Assembly (NCBI RefSeq): GCF_001439785.1
Contig: NZ_JYLI01000003.1
Location: 62,001 to 126,000, forward strand
Source: Pseudomonas poae
Lineage (GTDB): Bacteria; Pseudomonadota; Gammaproteobacteria; Pseudomonadales; Pseudomonadaceae
DNA: 64,000 nucleotides
Direction of reading: 5' to 3'
Made by a program: the position numbers and the translations under genes. The notes beneath the pieces were generated by a model, which saw only the letters and a list, made by a program, of their open reading frames with translations, searched no databases and was not told the DNA's origin. Shown here piece by piece: positions 1 through 7,578 of the stretch; position 1 is the stretch's first letter, and each line of letters starts with the position of its first letter.

Positions 1-752
1 TTGGCATGGCACGTATCTATCCCTGTGCTCTCCTGGTGCCGGCGTTCTGTTTCCAACACATACGCGGCGTGCCCCGGCACGCCATCGTGGCGGTCATGGC
101 CTTCATTCCGGCGCCGGCTATCCATGCGGTAATTACGGGCCAGGACTACTCCGCACTCATGATCATCGGCCTCATAGGCAAAGAGGCGGCCCTTGGCATC
201 TTGCTGGGTGTGTTGTTGGCGATGCCCTTCTGGATGTTCGAGTCGGTTGGCGCACTGCTGGACAACCAGCGCGGCGCCCTGGCCGGCGGTCAGCTCAACC
301 CTTCGCTGGGGCCGGATGCGACGCCCGTCGGGCATTTGTTCAAGCAGTTGGTGATCTACCTGCTGATCGCTGTGCTGGGGCTGAGTGTCCTCATGCAAGT
401 GATATGGGACAGCTATCGGATCTGGCCGGCCACGGCCTGGATACCGCTGCCGGCAATCAACGGCTTCGGTATTTTCCTGGGGATACTCGGCGATACCTTC
501 ACCCACATGATGCTCTACGCCGCGCCCTTCATTGCCGTGCTGTTGTTTATGGAATTCGGCATCGCGCTGCTGGGGGTCTACAGCCAGCAACTGCAAGTGA
601 GCACGTTGGCGCCACCGGTGAAGTGCCTCGCGGGCATTGGTATTTTGTTGCTGTACTTTGCGTTGCTGCAGGACTTGATGGTCGGACGCCTGAACCTGCT
701 GGGCGATCTCAAACACTCACTCGGGCTGATGTTCCAGGGCTCGCCATCATGA
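1..752 (+). CDS. sctT: Type III secretion export apparatus protein SctT (5'-partial)
   Basis: Inner-membrane component of the type III export gate, working with SctR and SctS. The frame is open to the left edge, and the residues before the first ATG (position 6) continue the YscT/HrcT pattern (G-MARIYPC), so that ATG is internal and about 15-20 N-terminal residues are missing. Family-typical stretches include 'LLDNQRGALAGGQLNPSLGP' and several hydrophobic membrane segments. The stop overlaps the ATG of sctU (ATGA), so the two are translationally coupled. In P. fluorescens nomenclature this is RscT. It lies downstream of sctQ/R/S genes that must be outside the window. Confidence 0.93.
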   Translation, partial: GMARIYPCALLVPAFCFQHIRGVPRHAIVAVMAFIPAPAIHAVITGQDYSALMIIGLIGKEAALGILLGVLLAMPFWMFESVGALLDNQRGALAGGQLNPSLGPDATPVGHLFKQLVIYLLIAVLGLSVLMQVIWDSYRIWPATAWIPLPAINGFGIFLGILGDTFTHMMLYAAPFIAVLLFMEFGIALLGVYSQQLQVSTLAPPVKCLAGIGILLLYFALLQDLMVGRLNLLGDLKHSLGLMFQGSPS

Positions 753-1846
753 GTGACTCAGGTGAAAAGAAACACCCGGCGTCAGCCAAGAAACTGCGTG
801 ATCAGCGCAAGAAAGGTCAGGTTTCCCAAAGTCAGGACATTGGTAAGTTACTGGCGCTGACCGCCATCAGCGAGATCGCGTTGTTCACCGCCGAAACCAG
901 TTTGCAACGGTTTCAGCAACTGATGAGGTTGCCCCTGTCGAGCATGGCCCAGCCTTTCACGCGTGCGCTGGAGGAAGTGCTGTTCGAGGGTTTGACGGTG
1001 TTTTTCTCGTTCGCCCTGCTAATGGTTGCGACGGCCATTTTCATGAAGCTGATCAGCAGCTGGATGCAGTTCGGATTGTTGTTCGCGCCGGAGACGTTGA
1101 AGCTCGACTTCAACCGCCTCAACCCGCTCAAGCAGCTCAAGCAGATGTTCTCCGCTCAATCGGTCATGAATCTGTTGATGAGCATCGCCAAGGCGCTGCT
1201 GCTGGGCATGGTTGTGTATCTGGTGATCAGACCTTCATTGGGCACGCTGATCAACCTGGCCAGCAGTGACCTGCAAACCTACATCCTCGCGTTGATCGCG
1301 CTGTTCCGCTACTTACTGCACGCCTGCCTGGCCCTGCTGCTGGTGCTGGCGCTCATTGACCTGGTTCTGCAAAAGCACTTTTTCGCCAAACGCATGCGCA
1401 TGACCCAGGTCGAGGTCGTCAAGGAATACAAGGACATGGAAGGCGACCCGCATGTGAAGGGCAAGCGCCGCGCGTTGGCACAGGAATTGGCCCAGGAGGA
1501 ACCGAAGGTCAAGCTGCCCAAGCTGGAGGAATCCGACATGCTTGTGGTCAACCCGACGCACTTTGCCGTTGCCCTGTATTACCGACCCGGCAAGACGCCG
1601 CTGCCGGTGCTGGTCAACAAGGGAATGGACGACGAGGCTCGCGAGTTGATCCGGCAGGCGAAGGCGGCCGAGGTGCCGGTGATCCAGTGTGTCTGGCTGG
1701 CACGCACGCTCTATACGCATAAACTGGGCGCCGGTATCCCCCGCGAAACCTTGCAGGCTGTGGCGTTGATCTACCGCACCTTGCGCGAGCTGGATGATGA
1801 CGCCAAGCGCGAAACCCTGGAGTTGCCGGCACTGGAGTTGCGCTGA
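749..1846 (+). CDS. sctU: Type III secretion switch/export gate protein SctU
   Basis: A 365-residue FlhB/YscU/HrcU homologue that controls substrate specificity of the export gate. The N-terminus is basic, four hydrophobic segments lie within residues 30-205, and the cytoplasmic domain carries the self-cleavage motif NPTH at 268-271. Cleavage between N and P is known for the family. The start at 749 is chosen because it gives the standard N-terminus and overlaps the sctT stop; the longer frame upstream has no homology pattern. It is the last gene of the plus-strand operon and faces rspT, as hrcU faces the hrpC operon in P. syringae. Confidence 0.95.
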   Translation: MSDSGEKKHPASAKKLRDQRKKGQVSQSQDIGKLLALTAISEIALFTAETSLQRFQQLMRLPLSSMAQPFTRALEEVLFEGLTVFFSFALLMVATAIFMKLISSWMQFGLLFAPETLKLDFNRLNPLKQLKQMFSAQSVMNLLMSIAKALLLGMVVYLVIRPSLGTLINLASSDLQTYILALIALFRYLLHACLALLLVLALIDLVLQKHFFAKRMRMTQVEVVKEYKDMEGDPHVKGKRRALAQELAQEEPKVKLPKLEESDMLVVNPTHFAVALYYRPGKTPLPVLVNKGMDDEARELIRQAKAAEVPVIQCVWLARTLYTHKLGAGIPRETLQAVALIYRTLRELDDDAKRETLELPALELR

Positions 1847-1883
1847 TCAGCTCAGGCCACGCCCTTATCCACCAGCAGATCAG

Positions 1884-1904
1884 ACGCCCGGTAACACCGG
1901 GCGT
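1884..1904. terminator. Hairpin between convergent sctU and rspT
   Basis: Perfect 9-bp inverted repeat ACGCCCGGT / ACCGGGCGT with a 3-nt loop, in the 70-bp gap between the two convergent type III operons. The T tract is weak on both sides, so it is probably a bidirectional or RNA-stabilising hairpin rather than a strong terminator. Confidence 0.5.
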
Positions 1905-1916
1905 TGATCATTGGAC

Positions 1917-2120
1917 TTAGCGCTCCAGCGAAATCGTCTGGTAGTCCGCACGTTCGCCGGAAGGGCCGGGCTCGACGCGCATCTGCGGTGGCCACCAGAT
2001 CACCAGCTTGTCTTTGGTCGATTGCGGACGCGAGCAGGAGTCGCCTCTACACGTGGGGCTGCAGCCGTTGATGAGCAGGGCTGCGCTGATCAGTGTGACG
2101 CACAACAAGCGGTGTTTCAT
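1917..2120 (-). CDS. rspT: Small type III secretion lipoprotein, HrpT-like
   Basis: 67 residues with a lipoprotein signal: basic N-terminus, hydrophobic stretch and a lipobox ending at Cys20 (LLINGC). The size and position directly after the secretin gene match HrpT of P. syringae, an outer-membrane lipoprotein thought to act as secretin pilot. Its ATG overlaps the sctC stop (ATGA). In P. syringae hrpV follows hrpT; here the operon ends at rspT and no hrpV-like frame is present before sctU. Confidence 0.75.
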   Translation of the reverse strand: MKHRLLCVTLISAALLINGCSPTCRGDSCSRPQSTKDKLVIWWPPQMRVEPGPSGERADYQTISLER

Positions 2121-4249
2121 GGCGTGGCCTTTTTAGCTGGAGTGAGCAAGGAGGGGCGCGGCACGCTGAGGTGTTCATCTTTCACCACCGGTCGCATGGC
2201 AATGAATACCTCGGCTTCTTCACCCGGCTTGAGCCAGGCCCGTGGCCACACCGTCACGGCCAGGGTTTGCGAGGTGCTGCACTCCTTTTCGTCGATACGC
2301 ACATTGCGTTTGAGCTGGTTGCGCAGCACGACCACGGCCACATTGAACTGCGGGCCGGCGTACCACTGGCTGCGTTCGGTATTCATTGCCAGTAAATCGC
2401 GGGTGCTGCACAAGGTGGCCAGCCCCAGTGGCATGGGGGCCGCCTTGAAGGCCAGCGGCACTCGGCCGGTCACCAGGTTCGCCAGCGTGCCGGTGATGTC
2501 ACTGCGCTTGATGACGGGCGCGTGTTCGGCATAACGCCTGGCCAGCGGCTTGAGGGCTGCCTGCAGTTCCGCCTGATCGTCCTGCGGCAGGTAACGTGAA
2601 GGATCGGCCTGGTCACCGATCACGCGCGGGGTGAGGATGAACAGGCGTTCGCGACGATTGTTCTTGCGCTCGCTGGAGGAGAACAACGCCTTGCCCAGCA
2701 GCGGTATATCCCCCAGCAAGGGGATTTTGTTGCGTTTGTCGATGCTTTCGGTGACATGGAAACCGCCGACCACCAGCGAGCGCTTTTCCGCCATCACCGC
2801 CTGGGTGCTGACATTGCCCCGGCGTACATCCGGGCCCAGACGATTGGGATCGGATTCGTCGAAGTTGCCGTCCTCGATATCCACCAGCAGGTGCACCTGA
2901 TGAGTGCCGCGGGTGGTAATCACCCTGGGCACCACTTGCAGGCTGGTGCCCACAGTGATGGGCAGCACCGTTGCGACTTCGGTACCTGCCGTCAGGTATT
3001 GGGTGCGATTGAAGTCAATCACCGAAGGCTGGTTTTCCAGGGTGAGAACCGACGGGTTGGAGACCATGGTCGCCAGGCCGCGTTGCTCCAGGGCACGTAT
3101 CTTGGCAAAGAAACGGTCACGGTTTTCGATCGACAGCTGCGATGAGCTTCCCGGTGCCAGCCGCATGTCGCTGCTGAAACGACTGTTGCCCCAGTTGACC
3201 CCGAATTCGCGCAATTGACTGCGCTCTATATCAAGGATGATGGCGTCGATTTCCACCATTTTTCGCGCGACGTCGAGCTGGGTAATCAGCTCGCGGTACA
3301 TCGCTTGCCGCTCCGGCAGGTCATAGATCAGCACAGCGTTGTTACGCACATCGGCTTCCACGCGGATTCTGCCGGCCGACACGGGGGCTCGCGGGGTAAG
3401 CGTTGCGCCGGTTTCCAATTGTCCAGCGTTTGCTGTCTGGCCGAGCATCTGCCCCAGTATCGGGTTGTTCAGTCTTGGATAATTCGGCGTGATGGGCGAA
3501 GGCTGGGATGCAGAGGGACGTGGACTCATCGTTGACAGTGTGGAAGGCGACCGAGGCTCCAACAACCCGCGCAACATGCTGGCGACGCCTGGGATGGCTA
3601 TTTTCTCGCCGCGATAATCGATCTGGCGATCTCCTGCGTTGGCGAATTTCAGCGGGTAGCTGAGCACGCTCTGTTTTTCGTCGGCTGATTTGCGCTGGCT
3701 GCTGAATTGCTTGATCTGGTCGATGTAACGCTTGGGACCCGAGACCAGTACCACACCATCATCGGGTAGTTCGCCCCAGCCGAAACGGCTGTCGAGCAGG
3801 CCGATATCGGTCAGGGCTCGCTTGAGGTCTGCGACGGTTTCGGCGGAGACTTCCAGGCGTGCGGACTCTTGCAGGTCCAGGGTGCTGATATAAAGCGTGT
3901 TGTTGTACAGGTACCACTGGAAGCGGTGTTCCACCCCCAGTCTGTCGAGTAATGACTGCGGCGTATTGGCGCGTATCTTGCCATTTACGACGCCGTCCAG
4001 GAGGCCATCGATCTGCAACTGTGTGCCAAATGTCTGAGCGAAATCTTCCAGCACATCCCGCAGAGGCTTATGCTCGGCCTCGTACGCGTAGGCTGTGTTT
4101 TTCCAGTCGGAGGGAATGGCGGCGACGACGCTGTGAAGCGGTGCCAACAAAAAGGGCAGGGCGAGCAGGAGGCGCCACTGAGGGCGTTTTGCTTGAAGTG
4201 CGGGCGAGTTCAAACGCAAGCGGGTGTGCTTGTGGGTCTTGCTATGCAT
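2117..4249 (-). CDS. sctC: Type III secretion outer-membrane secretin SctC (HrcC/RscC)
   Basis: 710 residues. A basic N-terminus and hydrophobic signal peptide (about residues 25-45) are followed by N0/N1-type periplasmic domains and a proline/serine-rich linker (about 230-275). The secretin core contains 'ATMVSNPSVLTLENQPSVI', 'VPRVITTRG' and the C-terminal 'KIPLLGDIPLLGKALF' block common to secretins. It forms the outer-membrane ring of the injectisome. The length is normal for HrcC, so the ring gene looks intact. It is followed by rspT with an ATGA overlap and preceded by a 268-bp stretch holding the apparent rspG remnant. Confidence 0.95.
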   Translation of the reverse strand: MHSKTHKHTRLRLNSPALQAKRPQWRLLLALPFLLAPLHSVVAAIPSDWKNTAYAYEAEHKPLRDVLEDFAQTFGTQLQIDGLLDGVVNGKIRANTPQSLLDRLGVEHRFQWYLYNNTLYISTLDLQESARLEVSAETVADLKRALTDIGLLDSRFGWGELPDDGVVLVSGPKRYIDQIKQFSSQRKSADEKQSVLSYPLKFANAGDRQIDYRGEKIAIPGVASMLRGLLEPRSPSTLSTMSPRPSASQPSPITPNYPRLNNPILGQMLGQTANAGQLETGATLTPRAPVSAGRIRVEADVRNNAVLIYDLPERQAMYRELITQLDVARKMVEIDAIILDIERSQLREFGVNWGNSRFSSDMRLAPGSSSQLSIENRDRFFAKIRALEQRGLATMVSNPSVLTLENQPSVIDFNRTQYLTAGTEVATVLPITVGTSLQVVPRVITTRGTHQVHLLVDIEDGNFDESDPNRLGPDVRRGNVSTQAVMAEKRSLVVGGFHVTESIDKRNKIPLLGDIPLLGKALFSSSERKNNRRERLFILTPRVIGDQADPSRYLPQDDQAELQAALKPLARRYAEHAPVIKRSDITGTLANLVTGRVPLAFKAAPMPLGLATLCSTRDLLAMNTERSQWYAGPQFNVAVVVLRNQLKRNVRIDEKECSTSQTLAVTVWPRAWLKPGEEAEVFIAMRPVVKDEHLSVPRPSLLTPAKKATP

Positions 4250-4365
4250 GACAGGATCTCTGTTTCAGTGCGCAAGGGCACTTGATGAAGTAGGCGTTAA
4301 TCCGCCCCGGCCTTTGTCAGGCGCGCTGTTGCCCTGCGCCTGATCTCGCGTTGGTTGAGTCGCGA

Positions 4366-4528
4366 TTAAAGGGGGGCAACCGCTGTAGCTGACTGCAACC
4401 ACGTAGCGGATGACTGCAGCAACCAGAGGTGACCGGCGTCTGCGAAAAAACCGGCGCGCCGTGCAGGTGTGCCAGGCTGGATTGCCCCGCAGGCTTGCGG
4501 GACGTTGCTGCCACTCACTAAGCGACAT
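4366..4528 (-). pseudogene. Probable broken hrpG/rspG-like gene with a frameshift at a homopolymer
   Basis: An ATG at 4528 overlaps the end of rspF in the coupled manner usual in this operon and opens with MSLSEWQQ. After about 27 codons the frame turns into an arginine-rich, unconvincing stretch. If one T of the T6 run (plus-strand A6 at 4445-4450) is skipped, the frame continues into a natural-looking segment (ADAGHLWLLQ...) and stops at 4366, giving about 53 residues. HrpG of P. syringae, at this locus, is much longer (about 140 residues), so even the repaired frame is short. Assigning it to hrpG rests on position only. Confidence 0.4.
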
Positions 4529-4751
4529 TGATGGCGTTTTTCAGGGTTTCGTGTTTGTAATTGACATAGACCGAGGTCACGGCATAGCTGTTGGCAATGA
4601 CGATTTTCTCCTGCATAAGCTGGTCGAAGACTCTTGAGAGTTCTTCGTCGTCACCTCCAGCGGAAATATCCTCATCGATTTGTCCAAGCGCCTTATCGGA
4701 ACGGCTTCGCTGCCGGTAGAGGCTGTCGAGTATGCGGGCGTCGTTAGTCAT
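4518..4751 (-). CDS. rspF: HrpF-like type III secretion protein
   Basis: A 77-residue acidic, largely helical protein in the place of hrpF, first gene of the hrpC operon of P. syringae (hrpF-hrpG-hrcC-hrpT). It has no signal peptide or membrane segment. HrpF-type proteins are small and needed for secretion, probably as a chaperone or accessory factor. A good ribosome-binding site (GGAG, 8 nt spacing) precedes the ATG, and an hrp box lies just upstream (4780-4808), so it heads its own transcript. Its 3' end overlaps the start of the apparent rspG remnant. Confidence 0.7.
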   Translation of the reverse strand: MTNDARILDSLYRQRSRSDKALGQIDEDISAGGDDEELSRVFDQLMQEKIVIANSYAVTSVYVNYKHETLKNAINVA

Positions 4752-4779
4752 TGCTTTAACTCCGGTGGGGGGCTACTCC

Positions 4780-4808
4780 TGTGTGGCCACTGATGGGCGG
4801 CCAGTTCC
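4780..4808 (-). promoter_or_regulatory. hrp box (HrpL/RspL-type sigma promoter) for rspF-sctC-rspT
   Basis: On the minus strand the sequence reads GGAACT, then 16 bp, then CCACACA. This matches the ECF sigma factor HrpL consensus GGAACC-N15/16-CCACNNA at all but one defined base. It sits between the sctL stop and the rspF start, 28 bp from the rspF ATG, exactly where the hrpC operon promoter lies in P. syringae. The sigma factor gene itself is not in this window. Confidence 0.8.
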
Positions 4809-4840
4809 TTCGGCTGATCCATTTGTTAACAAAAGAGTGG

Positions 4841-5431
4841 TCATCTGATTTGGCCTTGAGGCGGGATCGGTACCAGGCCGTCCACGGCATCCGTCCAGTT
4901 GATATGAAAGCCGCCGTCGTCTGTTTCAACAATCAGCGACTGGGCGGCGAGCCCGGCCTCAACCCGGAGCGTCCAAGGCACATCACAGTGCTGGATGAGC
5001 CACTGTTCGACAGATTCGCGATCCTGCGGATTGCACAGCAGGTTGGCCTCGACCGGAGGCAATCCGGCTGCCAATAACTTATCGAGCAGGGCACTGAGGC
5101 GTTGGGCAGGTGGGGCCTCGTTGAGAAAACTTCTAATCGCGGTGTTGATGACTGAGGTGGCAACACGCTCAAGATTCTCGGCCATCGCCAGGCGTTCTGA
5201 CTCCCAACGATGAAGTTGGGCATTGGCGCGCTGCCAGAACTCATTGCTGGCGTCGTCCAGCAGCTGTTTGCAATGGGCTTCGGCTTGATTTATGAGCGCC
5301 TGTGCCTGAGTTTCGGCGTGCTCAAGCAGCTGACGGGCCTGGGTATGTTCGACGAGCATTTCCCTGGAGATCAGCGCTGTCGGCAGGTCGTCAGGGCGGG
5401 TGTGCAGCTCAATCTTGTGGGCGCAAAACAT
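4841..5431 (-). CDS. sctL: Type III secretion ATPase-regulator/stator SctL (HrpE)
   Basis: 196 residues, matching the SctL/HrpE/YscL family that binds and regulates the SctN ATPase at the cytoplasmic sorting platform. Residues about 25-85 form an Ala/Gln/Glu-rich helical region typical of these FliH-like proteins, and the C-terminal part carries the conserved small domain. The start MFCAHKIELH at 5431 is preferred over a longer upstream frame that would lie almost wholly inside rspD and has no family character. It overlaps the rspD 3' end by 23 bp. Confidence 0.85.
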   Translation of the reverse strand: MFCAHKIELHTRPDDLPTALISREMLVEHTQARQLLEHAETQAQALINQAEAHCKQLLDDASNEFWQRANAQLHRWESERLAMAENLERVATSVINTAIRSFLNEAPPAQRLSALLDKLLAAGLPPVEANLLCNPQDRESVEQWLIQHCDVPWTLRVEAGLAAQSLIVETDDGGFHINWTDAVDGLVPIPPQGQIR

Positions 5432-5990
5432 GCTGGGCGTTCTCCGGGGGCGCGTGTAGCGCGTCATCGGTGGGGGTCGAGGTCGCACGCCAAATGGCGG
5501 CTTGCCATAAAATACCCAGCCGGCCTTGAGTGTCCTCAAGCCTTGGGTGCTGCTCCAGTTCAAGTACCCTCTGGCAGGCAAAGCTCAAGCGCAGCCGCTG
5601 CCATATCGGCGGTGAGACCCACGCTCGCAGGTAGTGCAACGGGTCGTCGATGCTTGCCGGTGTTGGGTCAGGTGGCAGTGCCTTGGCCAGGCGCTGGCAC
5701 CAAAGGAGCTGTTCTTGATTGAGCCGGCGGTGGTGAGGCGCGTTGTAAACCTCATTGACGAGTAGGAGTATGAGGTCTCGTGGTTGCGCGTCGATTTGCA
5801 CCAGTTGCAGCAGGGCCGGACTCATGGGCGGGGGAAGCTCGGGTTGAATGTCGAACATCCTGCTCACCCGACCATGGTGGCTGCGTGAAAGCGCTGCCGT
5901 GTCGACAAAGCCGGTCTGGGTGAGCCAGTCGATGTGGGCGTGCTTCCAGGGGAAGGCCCACCACCTGACCCAATTGAGATCATCACTCAT
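5409..5990 (-). CDS. rspD: Type III secretion sorting-platform protein, HrpD/SctK-like
   Basis: A 193-residue protein rich in Trp, His and Leu, located between sctJ and sctL as hrpD is in P. syringae. The N-terminus (WVRWWAFPWKHAHIDW) and general composition fit the SctK/HrpD group, which links the inner-membrane ring to the ATPase platform. The start overlaps the sctJ stop by 8 bp and the end overlaps sctL, so it belongs to one transcript. The family is poorly conserved, so the name rests on synteny plus composition. Confidence 0.75.
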   Translation of the reverse strand: MSDDLNWVRWWAFPWKHAHIDWLTQTGFVDTAALSRSHHGRVSRMFDIQPELPPPMSPALLQLVQIDAQPRDLILLLVNEVYNAPHHRRLNQEQLLWCQRLAKALPPDPTPASIDDPLHYLRAWVSPPIWQRLRLSFACQRVLELEQHPRLEDTQGRLGILWQAAIWRATSTPTDDALHAPPENAQHVLRPQD

Positions 5991-6753
5991 AGGCGTCTTT
6001 TATCGCAGGAGCGAGCCTTTTTCTTCGCCATAGCAGCCAACCAATACCTCCTGTAAAGAGCAACACCAGCGGCATGAGCAGGCTGAGGCGCCAGAATCCG
6101 AGGTCTTGCTCGGGTATCAGGAAAGGGCCGAGGTAGGTGAGTTGTTGTTTCTCCTGATAGGGCGTGGCCGGTACGAAAACGACGGTCAGCTTTACCGTGT
6201 TGTCGATCGCCGAGGCCATGCCGGGGAGGCTGCTGGCGACCATCCTGCGCACCCGCGCATTGATGTTGTCAGGGTCCAGCCGCGGGTCGTGCTTGATGAA
6301 TACGGAGGCGGATGCAGGTTGTACGGGCTCACCTGGGGCTATGCGTTCCGGCAACACCACATGCACCCGTGCGACGACCACACCGTCTATGTTGGACAAG
6401 GTCGCCTCCAGCTCCTGGGACAACGCATATATATAGCGTGCGCGCTCTTCCAGAGGGGTAGAGATGACCCCCTCCTTGCGAAAGATCTCTCCCAGGGTAG
6501 AGCGCGTCACCTTGGGAAGTCCCACAGCGTCCAGTGTCCGAACGGCGCGATTGATGTCACTGGCTTTGACGCGAACGGCGACGCCGTCTTTTCCCTGAAT
6601 CTTTTGAGCACGGATTTGTTTATCCGCCAGTTCCGCAATGATTTCATTGGCCTCCTGTTCGGAGATATTGCGATGCAGTTCGACACTTTCACCGCAGCCC
6701 GACAGCGTCAGTGCCAATAAAATCAATAATAGGGTGCTTAGACGGCGATACAT
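5983..6753 (-). CDS. sctJ: Type III secretion inner-membrane ring lipoprotein SctJ (HrcJ)
   Basis: 256 residues. The N-terminal lipoprotein signal has a lipobox LSGC with Cys20; two ring-building domains of the YscJ/FliF type follow, and a C-terminal membrane anchor (about 225-245) ends in an Arg/Lys-rich tail. Diagnostic segments include 'ISEQEANEIIAELADK' and 'PLEERARYIYALSQEL'. It forms the inner-membrane ring together with SctD. The start at the lipoprotein signal (6753) is chosen over an upstream in-frame start. It follows rspB with a 4-bp gap. Confidence 0.95.
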   Translation of the reverse strand: MYRRLSTLLLILLALTLSGCGESVELHRNISEQEANEIIAELADKQIRAQKIQGKDGVAVRVKASDINRAVRTLDAVGLPKVTRSTLGEIFRKEGVISTPLEERARYIYALSQELEATLSNIDGVVVARVHVVLPERIAPGEPVQPASASVFIKHDPRLDPDNINARVRRMVASSLPGMASAIDNTVKLTVVFVPATPYQEKQQLTYLGPFLIPEQDLGFWRLSLLMPLVLLFTGGIGWLLWRRKRLAPAIKDAYE

Positions 6754-6757
6754 GCCT

Positions 6758-7123
6758 CTACCCCATGCTTGAGATTTTGTCGCAGGCTTTCGCGATGGCG
6801 CCAACGACCTTGATCTGGGACATCACGTTTACGTGCGACTCGGCAAGCAGTTGGGGAAACTTGCTCGCCTCTGTTGTCTGCCTGTTCTGGCTTGCATCAC
6901 GAAACCCTTTGGACAGTTGTCGCGCTATCGTCGTCGACTCGGTTGCGGGCCAGGTCGATTCGGAAGAAGCGACGGCGCGCAGGGTTCCGTTATCTGGTGT
7001 GGCGGTCTGGTGTATTTCGGAGAGAAAAAAATTAACGTCAGACGCCCGATCGTTCAGAGCAGGTATGTCCGAGCGAGTGGTGATTTTTCCGTTTGTTGCG
7101 AACTCTGAGGGGGGGATGATCAT
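6758..7123 (-). CDS. rspB: Type III secretion inner-rod-like protein, HrpB-type
   Basis: 121 residues without signal peptide or membrane segment, rich in Ser, Thr and Ala, ending in a helical stretch (SQIKVVGAIAKACDKISSMG) like the C-terminus of HrpB/SctI inner-rod proteins. Its position just before sctJ matches hrpB in P. syringae. The start at 7123 has an AGAG ribosome-binding site about 8 nt upstream; an in-frame start 21 bp further upstream has none. No hrpZ harpin gene lies between it and rspA. Confidence 0.75.
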   Translation of the reverse strand: MIIPPSEFATNGKITTRSDIPALNDRASDVNFFLSEIHQTATPDNGTLRAVASSESTWPATESTTIARQLSKGFRDASQNRQTTEASKFPQLLAESHVNVMSQIKVVGAIAKACDKISSMG

Positions 7124-7173
7124 TCGTTTCTCTCTTCTGGGCATCGAGTGCGGTTAGCAAAATTTGAAGGGAA

Positions 7174-7201
7174 GTCCTCTCAACGCTTGCGCTGAGAGGA
7201 C
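7174..7201 (-). terminator. Attenuator-like hairpin between rspA and rspB
   Basis: A 9-bp perfect stem (GTCCTCTCA / TGAGAGGAC) extended by a CGC/GCG inner stem lies 9 bp after the rspA stop. Read in the rspA direction it is followed by a pyrimidine- and T-rich stretch, not a clean T tract. It probably terminates part of transcription, giving more pilin than downstream apparatus mRNA, or protects the 3' end of the pilin message. Confidence 0.55.
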
Positions 7202-7209
7202 AGCACCGC

Positions 7210-7365
7210 TTAAAAACGAATGGATTTGATATTGGCTATCGCGGCAGAGAATTTTTCATTCTCTGCGCCTTCTTTCGCTTTCTTTACCGCTTCCCACTTC
7301 TTTTGTTCATTGATGGCGTTTGCTGCGATATCTTGCGGGGCTGTACCCAGGCCACCTACTGACAT
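7210..7365 (-). CDS. rspA: HrpA-like type III pilus/needle subunit (short)
   Basis: A 51-codon gene with an excellent ribosome-binding site (AGAGGTGA, 5 nt before ATG). The protein begins MSVGGLGTAPQD and is mostly a Lys/Glu/Ala-rich helix. The last 18 residues (ending AAIANIKSIRF) align by eye with the C-terminus of P. syringae HrpA (ending SATATNAKGISY as I remember it), the part that builds the pilus. It is first in the operon behind an hrp box, as hrpA is. HrpA is about twice as long, so this is a compact version closer in size to needle subunits. Confidence 0.75.
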   Translation of the reverse strand: MSVGGLGTAPQDIAANAINEQKKWEAVKKAKEGAENEKFSAAIANIKSIRF

Positions 7366-7450
7366 AGTTCACCTCTTGAGCAGTAATTAAATTGGATAGT
7401 GTTCATTCACTATCAGTAGTTTTTCGAGCGATTTTGAAGTGCTCATTTCC

Positions 7451-7479
7451 TTCGTGGTGGGGGAAAAGTGAAGCGTTCC
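7451..7479 (-). promoter_or_regulatory. hrp box (HrpL/RspL-type sigma promoter) for rspA operon
   Basis: The minus strand reads GGAACG, a 16-bp spacer, then CCACGAA, matching GGAACC-N15/16-CCACNNA at all but one defined base. It lies 85 bp upstream of the rspA ATG and has the same spacer length as the second box at 4780-4808. Expression of rspA-rspB-sctJ-rspD-sctL should therefore depend on an RspL sigma factor encoded elsewhere. Confidence 0.82.
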
Positions 7480-7578
7480 AATGGGGCGTGCTGATGATGT
7501 GTCTAAAATTATTTCGGCGTAATGGATGACGAGTGGAAAACCAAAAGTACCGTCATAAGGGAAATTACTTACGCTGCT

